A stretch of DNA of 64,000 bases from Thermus scotoductus DSM 8553. GTDB lineage: Bacteria; Deinococcota; Deinococci; Deinococcales; Thermaceae. The stretch lies in assembly GCF_000381045.1 (NCBI RefSeq), contig NZ_KB905730.1:1-64000 (forward strand). The letters run 5' to 3'. Under the pieces are notes generated by a model that worked only from the letters and a program-made list of their open reading frames with translations, searched no databases and had not been told where the DNA came from. A program made the position numbers and the translations under genes. This document shows, in pieces, positions 59,037 to 64,000 of the stretch. Positions within the stretch are counted from its first letter, which is position 1. Each line of letters begins with the position of its first letter.

Positions 59037-60513
59037 GGTCCTCCTGGTCATGGGGGGCACCCTGGCCTCGAGGGTCTTGGGCCTGGTGCGCCAGGCGGTC
59101 TTCAACGCCCTGTATCCCGACGTCCTGAAGGATGCCTTCAACGTGGCCTACCGGGTACCGAACCTCCTCCGGGAGCTTTTGGCGGAGGGGGCGGTGCAAA
59201 ACGCCCTCATCCCCCTCCTGAAGAACCTGCCCGAGGAGGAGGCCCGGTCCTTTGCCCGGCGCTTTGGGGCGTTTCTCTTCGGGGTGAACCTCTTGGTCCT
59301 GGGCCTGGGTTATCTCTTGGCCCCCTGGGTGGTGAACCTGCTGGTGGCTCAGGAAAGCCACCTCCGGCAGGGGGAGGCCTTGGGGCAGGTGGTCTACCTC
59401 ACCCGGCTTCTCTTGCCCTTTCTCCTGGGCATCTCCATGGCTGCCCTCTTCTCCGCTCTTCTTCAGGCGGAGGAGCGCTTCCTGCCCTACGCCCTGGGAC
59501 CCATTGCCTTCAACCTGGTGGCCATCGGCCTCATGGCCCTCTTCCCCGGGGACCCCACCTTCCTGGGGCTTTCCGTGGCCCTGGGGGGGCTGGTCCAGGC
59601 CCTGGTCCAGCTTCCCTTCCTTAGGGGTTTCCGCCTGGAGTGGCGCTGGCACCAGGCCTTTCTCCCTGCCCTCCTCCGCATGGGGCCCTTCGCCTTCACC
59701 ACCTCCTTGCGGCAGTTTCTCAACCTGGTTCTCACCCACATCCTGACTCGCTACCCCCCGGCGGCGGTCACGGGGTTCTACAACGCTGAGGTGATCTTCC
59801 AGATGGTCCTGGGGCTTTTCGCCACCTCGCCCGCCATCGCCCTTTTTCCCCGGATGAGTGCCCTGAAGGGCGAGGAGCTGGCCCGCTTTCTTACAGGTCC
59901 CCTGAAGCGGCTTACCCTCCTTCTTTCCCTTCTCGGGGGGATGCTGGTGGCCCTGGCTCCTTTCGTGGTGGTCTTGCTCTTCGGCCTCTTTGGCCCCCTT
60001 ACCCCGGAGAACCGGGCGTACAGCACCCAGGTCCTCGCCGCCTTGGGGTTTGCCGTCCTGCCCTGGGGGGTGAACACCCTGCTCCTCAGGGGGCTTTATG
60101 CCCTGGGGCGGATACGGGAGGCGGTTTTCGCCAGCGCCCTCGTCTTCCTGACCAACACCCTGGGTTACTGGCTTCTTAAGGATGCCGGGCTTTTCGCCCT
60201 GAACCTGGCCACCGCCCTGGCGGGGTACTTGGGGCTTTCCCTTTACCTTCGCCTCCTTAAACGGGAGGGAGTGGGGATTCCCGAGCTACCGGGCTTCCTT
60301 CTAAAAGCCTTACTGGCAGGGCTTCCCGTGGCCTTACTCGGGTGGATTCTTGGGTGGGTCTTCCCCGTGGCCCAGGCAGGGCAAGCCCTTTTGCCCCTCC
60401 TGCTTGGGGGGGGGTTAGGGCTTGGGGTTTTCTTGCTTGCCGCTTGGCTTCTCGGTCTACCTCTTAAGGCCCTCCTCGCCAAACCTCCCTCAGGCGGAAG
60501 TAAAGGGGCTTAA
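59026..60513 (+). CDS. murJ: Lipid II flippase MurJ (MviN)
   Basis: A 495-residue MOP-superfamily membrane protein with about fourteen helices that moves lipid II across the membrane for peptidoglycan synthesis. It starts MLRKVLLVMGGTLASRVLGL, with VRQAVFNALYPDVLKDAFNVAYRVPNLLRELLAEGAVQNALIPLL, the family signature including the Arg residues of the cavity. GGAGGGGA precedes the ATG, which overlaps the end of the nuclease gene. Its 3' end overlaps the convergent small gene by 50 bp. Confidence 0.94.
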   Translation: MLRKVLLVMGGTLASRVLGLVRQAVFNALYPDVLKDAFNVAYRVPNLLRELLAEGAVQNALIPLLKNLPEEEARSFARRFGAFLFGVNLLVLGLGYLLAPWVVNLLVAQESHLRQGEALGQVVYLTRLLLPFLLGISMAALFSALLQAEERFLPYALGPIAFNLVAIGLMALFPGDPTFLGLSVALGGLVQALVQLPFLRGFRLEWRWHQAFLPALLRMGPFAFTTSLRQFLNLVLTHILTRYPPAAVTGFYNAEVIFQMVLGLFATSPAIALFPRMSALKGEELARFLTGPLKRLTLLLSLLGGMLVALAPFVVVLLFGLFGPLTPENRAYSTQVLAALGFAVLPWGVNTLLLRGLYALGRIREAVFASALVFLTNTLGYWLLKDAGLFALNLATALAGYLGLSLYLRLLKREGVGIPELPGFLLKALLAGLPVALLGWILGWVFPVAQAGQALLPLLLGGGLGLGVFLLAAWLLGLPLKALLAKPPSGGSKGA

Positions 60514-60733
60514 GCCTCGAGGCGAAGGCGGGCTCTTCCCAGGTGGGCCAGGTGAAGGCGAGGGGCGGAGCACCCGGTAAGAGGGCTTCCTCCGGGGGGT
60601 CATGGCCTTTTAAGAGGGGGTCCAGCCGGGCCAGCACCCCGGCCATCTCCCCCTTTTGGTAAAGGGTGCGGGCCTCCTCCAAGGGCGAGGCCCAGGCCAT
60701 CCCCAAGGCCAGAAGAAGACCCAGGAGGCGCAC
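60464..60733 (-). CDS. Small secreted protein, 89 residues
   Basis: Starts on GTG with MRLLGLLLALGMAWASPLEE, a signal peptide ending near Ala-Ser. The mature part has a TPR-like helix (ARTLYQKGEMAGVLARLDPL) and a Trp/Pro-rich end. GGAGGCTAGCCC gives a well-placed Shine-Dalgarno, 3 bp after the acyl-CoA synthetase stop, so it is the last gene of that operon. The final 50 bp overlap murJ in the opposite sense. No family is recognised. Confidence 0.6.
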   Translation of the reverse strand: MRLLGLLLALGMAWASPLEEARTLYQKGEMAGVLARLDPLLKGHDPPEEALLPGAPPLAFTWPTWEEPAFASRLKPLYFRLREVWRGGP

Positions 60734-60736
60734 GGG

Positions 60737-62635
60737 CTAGCCTCCTTGGGCCGCTTGGCGGATGGCCTCCACCGCCTCGGGGTTCTCCAGGGCCGAGAGA
60801 TCCCCGGGATCCTGGCCCAGGTAGACCGCCCGCACCACCCGGCGCATCACCTTGGCGTTTCGGGTCTTGGGCAGGTCGGGGACAAAGAGAACCCTTTCCG
60901 GCTTTAAGGGTTTGCCCAGGGCTTCCGCCACCCGGTCGGCCACCGCCTGGGCCAGCTCGGGGCTAGGGGAGAAGCCGGGCTTCAGCACGGCGAAGAGCAC
61001 GATGGCCTCCCCCTTCACCGGGTGGGGCACCCCGATGGCGGCGCATTCCTTGAGGGCGGGGTGGCGGGTGGCGGCGGTTTCCACCTCGGCAGGCCCCACC
61101 CGCTTGCCCGCCACCTTAAGGGTGTCGTCGCTTCGGCCCAGGATGAAGAAGTGGCCTTCCTCATCCTGTAGGGCCAGATCCCCGTGAACCCAAACCCCGG
61201 GGACACGGGAGAAATAGGTGTCCAGGTAGCGGGCCTCGTCCTGCCAGAATCCCTTGGTCATTCCGGGCCACGGCCTGAGCACCGCAAGCTCCCCCACCTG
61301 GCCCACCACGGGTTTCCCCTCCGGGTCCAGCACCGCCGCGGCCATCCCGGGCACGGCGGTGTTGAAGCCCATGGGCTTGATGGGTTTGACCAGAACATTG
61401 CCCAGGATGCCTCCGGAAACCTCCGTCCCTCCCGAGTAGTTCACGATGGGCCTCTTTTCCTCCCCCACCGCCCGGAAGAACCAGAGGTAGGGCTCGAGGT
61501 TCCAGGGCTCCCCGGTGGAGCCGAGGACCCGAAGGGAGCTGAGGTCGTGGGCCCGGATAGGCTCCTCCCCCAAAGGGATCAAGGCCCGCACCAGGGTGGG
61601 GGAGAGGCCCAGGTGGGTGAGGCGGTGGGCCTCCACCATTCGCCAAAGCCGCTCCGGTCCCGGGTAGTCGGGGGCGCCGTCGTAGAGGAACACCGTGGCC
61701 CCCAGGAGGAGCCCCCCCAGGATGGCCCAGGGCCCCATCATCCAGCCCAGGTCCGTGAACCAGAAGAGGCGATCCCCTTCTCTCAGGTCAAAGAGAAGGG
61801 CCAGGTCAAGGGCGGCCTTGAGGGGAAAGCCCGCATGGTAGTGGACGGTTCCCTTGGGCCGGCCCGTGGTGCCGGAGGTGTAGATGAGCATGAAGGGGTC
61901 CATGCTCTCCATCTCCTCCGCGGGGAAGGGCTCGCCCCTTAAGGATGTGTAGTCCAGTTCCCCGGCCTCCAGGGGCAGGCCCAGCCGGCGCACCACCAAG
62001 AGATGGGGGGTCTCCGCCAGGGCCTGGGCCTTGCGGGCCTCGAGGAGGAGCTCCACCCTTCTTCCCCGGCGGTGGAAGCCATCCTGCACCGCCAAAAGCT
62101 TGGCCTTGGCGTCCTTGAGCCGCACCGCCGCCGCCTCGGCGGCGTAGCCGGAGAAGATGGGAATGGCGATGGCCCCAAGCCAGGCGGTGGCCAGGAGGAG
62201 AATGGCCGCCTCGAGGCCCATGGGGAACCACAAGCCCACCCGGTCCCCTCGCTCCACCCCCAGGGCCCGAAGCCCTGCCGCCACCCGTTCCACTTCTTCT
62301 AAAAGCTTCCCGTAGGTGAGGGCGCGCACCGTTCCCTCCTCGGTTTCGTGGATGAGGGCTAAGGCGGTGGGCTCGTGGCTGAGGGCTGCCTCCACCAGGT
62401 TAAGCCGCCCCCCCACGAAGAAGCGGGGAAGGGGAAACCCACCTTCTATGACCCGCTCGTAGGGTTTGCGCCAGGGTAGGCCCAGGTGGGTGAAAAACTG
62501 GTGGTAAAAAGCCTCAAGTTCCTCCACGCTATAGCGGTAGAAAGCCTCGTAGTCCCGGAAACCCAGGGCCTCCATGAATCGGAAGAGCCTGGTGGCCTGG
62601 ATCTCCTCCGGGTTGGGATACCAGATGGGCTCCAT
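60737..62635 (-). CDS. Acyl-CoA synthetase (AMP-forming), acetyl-CoA synthetase-like
   Basis: A 632-residue adenylate-forming ligase. It begins with an ACAS-type N-terminal region (IWYPNPEEIQATRLFRFMEA) and contains MLIYTSGTTGRPKGTVHYHAG (P-loop), NYSGGTEVSGGIL, HGDLALQDEEGHFFILGRSDDTLKVAGKRVGPAEVE and a C-terminal PKTRNAKVMRRVVR with the catalytic Lys. It activates a short-chain acid, possibly acetate or propionate; the exact acid is unclear because the carboxylate pocket cannot be read reliably. It directly abuts the kinase stop codon, with no intergenic base. Confidence 0.88.
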   Translation of the reverse strand: MEPIWYPNPEEIQATRLFRFMEALGFRDYEAFYRYSVEELEAFYHQFFTHLGLPWRKPYERVIEGGFPLPRFFVGGRLNLVEAALSHEPTALALIHETEEGTVRALTYGKLLEEVERVAAGLRALGVERGDRVGLWFPMGLEAAILLLATAWLGAIAIPIFSGYAAEAAAVRLKDAKAKLLAVQDGFHRRGRRVELLLEARKAQALAETPHLLVVRRLGLPLEAGELDYTSLRGEPFPAEEMESMDPFMLIYTSGTTGRPKGTVHYHAGFPLKAALDLALLFDLREGDRLFWFTDLGWMMGPWAILGGLLLGATVFLYDGAPDYPGPERLWRMVEAHRLTHLGLSPTLVRALIPLGEEPIRAHDLSSLRVLGSTGEPWNLEPYLWFFRAVGEEKRPIVNYSGGTEVSGGILGNVLVKPIKPMGFNTAVPGMAAAVLDPEGKPVVGQVGELAVLRPWPGMTKGFWQDEARYLDTYFSRVPGVWVHGDLALQDEEGHFFILGRSDDTLKVAGKRVGPAEVETAATRHPALKECAAIGVPHPVKGEAIVLFAVLKPGFSPSPELAQAVADRVAEALGKPLKPERVLFVPDLPKTRNAKVMRRVVRAVYLGQDPGDLSALENPEAVEAIRQAAQGG

Positions 62636-63463
62636 CTATTTCCTCCAAAAGGGAAAGCCCTTGCGTTTGCTTGGCGTTTCGCCCTCCTTCTTGCCGTAAG
62701 GGTTCTCCAGAGTCTCGATAAAACCCTTGATGTCCAGGCGCTCCTCAGGAGTTTTGGCCAAGAGGCGCCTCAAGGCCTTGTCCAGCCTGGGGGGCAGGGA
62801 GGTGGGGGGAGGGGGAAGGAAGAGGTGGGCATTCCGTAGCTCCTCCAGGGTTTCCCCGCGAAAAGGGCGCTTTCCCACAAGGAGCTCGTAGGCCATGACC
62901 CCAAAGCTGTAAGCATCGCTTTTGGGGCTGGGCTTGGCCCCCAGGAAGAGCTCGGGGGCCAGGTAGTGGGGGCTTCCCGCATACTCCGGGCTGGCCTCCT
63001 CCAAGGGACGCACGGTGCCCAGGTCCCCAAGCTTGTAAACCCCGTCGCCCACGAACACGTTGGAGGGCTTCACATCCTGGTGGAGGAAGCCCTTTTCGTG
63101 CAGGAAGAGCAAGGCCTGCCCCACCTGCAAAAGCGCCCGCATGGCTTCCTCCTGGTTCAGGGGACCCTTGAGGAGGCGTTCCTCCAGGGTGCCTTCCTCC
63201 AGGTACTCCAGGGCCAGGAAGGCTTCCTCGCCGAAGGGTATCCCGTAAAGCCCCTGCACCAGGTGGGGGTGCTTCAGGGAAAGGCTAAGGGAAACCTCCC
63301 GGGCAAACCGCTCGGCAAGCCTGGGGTCCTGCCTTACCTCCTTGCGGGGAAGCTTGAGGGCTACCTTTTGCCCATCGGGAGCCTCCGCCAGGTAGACCTG
63401 GGCGGTCTGTCCCAGGCCCAAAAGCATCCGAAGGCGGAAATCCTTGCGCTTCAGGCTAGTCAA
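62636..63463 (-). CDS. Serine/threonine protein kinase
   Basis: A 275-residue soluble Hanks-type kinase if started on TTG at 63461-63463 (MTSLKRKDFRLRMLLGLGQT). AQVYLAEAPDGQKVALKLPR holds the ATP-site Lys; the catalytic loop is HQDVKPSNVFV (HQD for HRD), the Mg loop GDLGT (DLG for DFG), then YLAPELFLG and SDAYSFGVMAYELL. Key catalytic residues remain, so activity is expected. No membrane or sensor domain is seen. The TTG overlaps the stop of the metallo-hydrolase gene, and GGAGGGG lies upstream. A longer frame to 63529 lacks kinase homology. Confidence 0.86.
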   Translation of the reverse strand: MTSLKRKDFRLRMLLGLGQTAQVYLAEAPDGQKVALKLPRKEVRQDPRLAERFAREVSLSLSLKHPHLVQGLYGIPFGEEAFLALEYLEEGTLEERLLKGPLNQEEAMRALLQVGQALLFLHEKGFLHQDVKPSNVFVGDGVYKLGDLGTVRPLEEASPEYAGSPHYLAPELFLGAKPSPKSDAYSFGVMAYELLVGKRPFRGETLEELRNAHLFLPPPPTSLPPRLDKALRRLLAKTPEERLDIKGFIETLENPYGKKEGETPSKRKGFPFWRK

Positions 63464-64000
63464 GAACCAGCACCCCTCCCGGGCGAAGGGCGTGGCCCTC
63501 CACCCCCTTCTCCTTGGCCTTGGCCGCAAAGGCCTCGCCGTCCTGCTTAATGGGGGGGAAGGTGTTGTAGTGGATGGGCACCACCCGCTTGGGCCTTAGG
63601 AGGTCTAGGGCCTTTAGGGCGTCTTCCGGTCCCATGGTGAAGTGGTCGCCGATGGGCAGGAAGGCCAAGTCCAGGCCCAGCTCCCCGATGAGGCGCATGT
63701 CGGAGAAGAGGGCGGTGTCCCCAGCATGGTAGATGCGCTTGCCGCCAAGTTCCACCACCACCCCCATGGGCATGCCCCCGTAGGTGCCGTCGGGGAAGCT
63801 AGAGGAGTGCCAGGCGGGGAACCATTTGAGCCACCCTCCGGGGAAGCGGTAGGTGCCTCCGATGTTCATGGGCACCGCCTTGGCCCCGTGCTTCTCCGCA
63901 TAGGTGGCGATCTCAAAGGTGGAGACCACCGTGCCTCCTTTCTTGGACAGGGCCACGGCGTCGCCGAAGTGGTCCCCGTGGGCGTGGGTAACCAGGATGA
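63456..64000 (-). CDS. Metallo-beta-lactamase-fold metal-dependent hydrolase (UPF0173/UlaG-like), partial
   Basis: The C-terminal 180 or so residues; the N-terminus lies beyond the right edge. At the edge ILVTHAHGDHFGDAVALSKK contains the HxHxDH metal motif. Then come NIGGTYRF, MGVVVELGGKRIYHAGDTALFSDM (with the Asp ligand) and RVVPIHYNTFPPIKQD (final His). This matches the UPF0173/UlaG-like L-ascorbate-lactonase-fold family, whose substrate is usually unknown. It is the first visible gene of an operon with the kinase and synthetase. Confidence 0.88.
   Translation of the reverse strand, partial: ILVTHAHGDHFGDAVALSKKGGTVVSTFEIATYAEKHGAKAVPMNIGGTYRFPGGWLKWFPAWHSSSFPDGTYGGMPMGVVVELGGKRIYHAGDTALFSDMRLIGELGLDLAFLPIGDHFTMGPEDALKALDLLRPKRVVPIHYNTFPPIKQDGEAFAAKAKEKGVEGHALRPGGVLVLD

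Overview
The window looks like chromosome of a Thermus species (phylum Deinococcota). It is very GC-rich, with G/C strongly preferred at third codon positions. It encodes proteins typical of Thermus: amylomaltase, a family-4 uracil-DNA glycosylase, the two-gene M16B peptidase, futalosine hydrolase (menaquinone by the futalosine route), bacillithiol enzymes (BshB1 and a YpdA-type reductase), a 506-residue GlyRS and a pectinacetylesterase-like secreted esterase. All names are read from protein sequence alone; no database search was run.

Layout. 1-222: the 5' end of an IS256-family transposase. 367-19,000: housekeeping genes (secreted esterase, recG, M16 peptidase pair, EamA exporter, 3-hydroxyacyl-CoA dehydrogenase, malQ, sucCD, PIN/TRAM protein, radA, clpC, glyS), then asd. 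20,028-26,813: a lower-GC island with a type I restriction-modification operon (hsdM-hsdS-REP-type transposase-hsdR-metallopeptidase) in which the last four genes are joined by 4-bp overlaps. 26,869-31,000: tlyA, two small genes, glnS, an enoyl-CoA hydratase. 30,968-32,244: infC-rpmI-rplT, with infC starting on ATA and a tandem 35-bp repeat array between infC and rpmI. 32,307-38,110: membrane protein, a degenerate PlsY fused to an acyl-ACP-reductase-like domain, mqnB, sodA, fumC, terC. 38,147-45,779: ypdA-like gene, then a branched-chain amino acid cluster (leader peptide, attenuator, ilvB-ilvN-ilvC-leuA, cimA). 45,751-50,183: Uma2 protein, three-gene ABC-2 transporter, plsY, bshB1. 50,180-57,800: UDG, unknown protein, a pseudokinase-PEGA membrane protein, hisD, a BtuF-like protein, a lower-GC subtilisin-like lipoprotein and an LCP-family protein. 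57,815-57,902: tRNA-Leu(UAA). 57,945-64,000: a HicB-like/PD-(D/E)XK nuclease fusion, murJ, and a leftward operon of metallo-hydrolase, Ser/Thr kinase, acyl-CoA synthetase and a small secreted protein.

The most interesting items are: (1) the HicB-like domain fused to a Card1/Can2-like nuclease core; (2) the PlsY-acyl-ACP-reductase-like fusion; (3) the REP transposase gene, carrying a REP palindrome in its own reading frame, embedded by overlapping start/stop codons in the hsd operon; (4) a complete transcription-attenuation leader for ilvBNC; (5) an array of hairpin repeats beginning at the infC stop codon, followed by a promoter and a switch-like rpmI leader; (6) a recurring -10 hexamer 6-8 nt before start codons, implying many leaderless mRNAs.

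No CRISPR array, rRNA gene or prophage was seen, and no gene-free stretch exceeds 300 bases.
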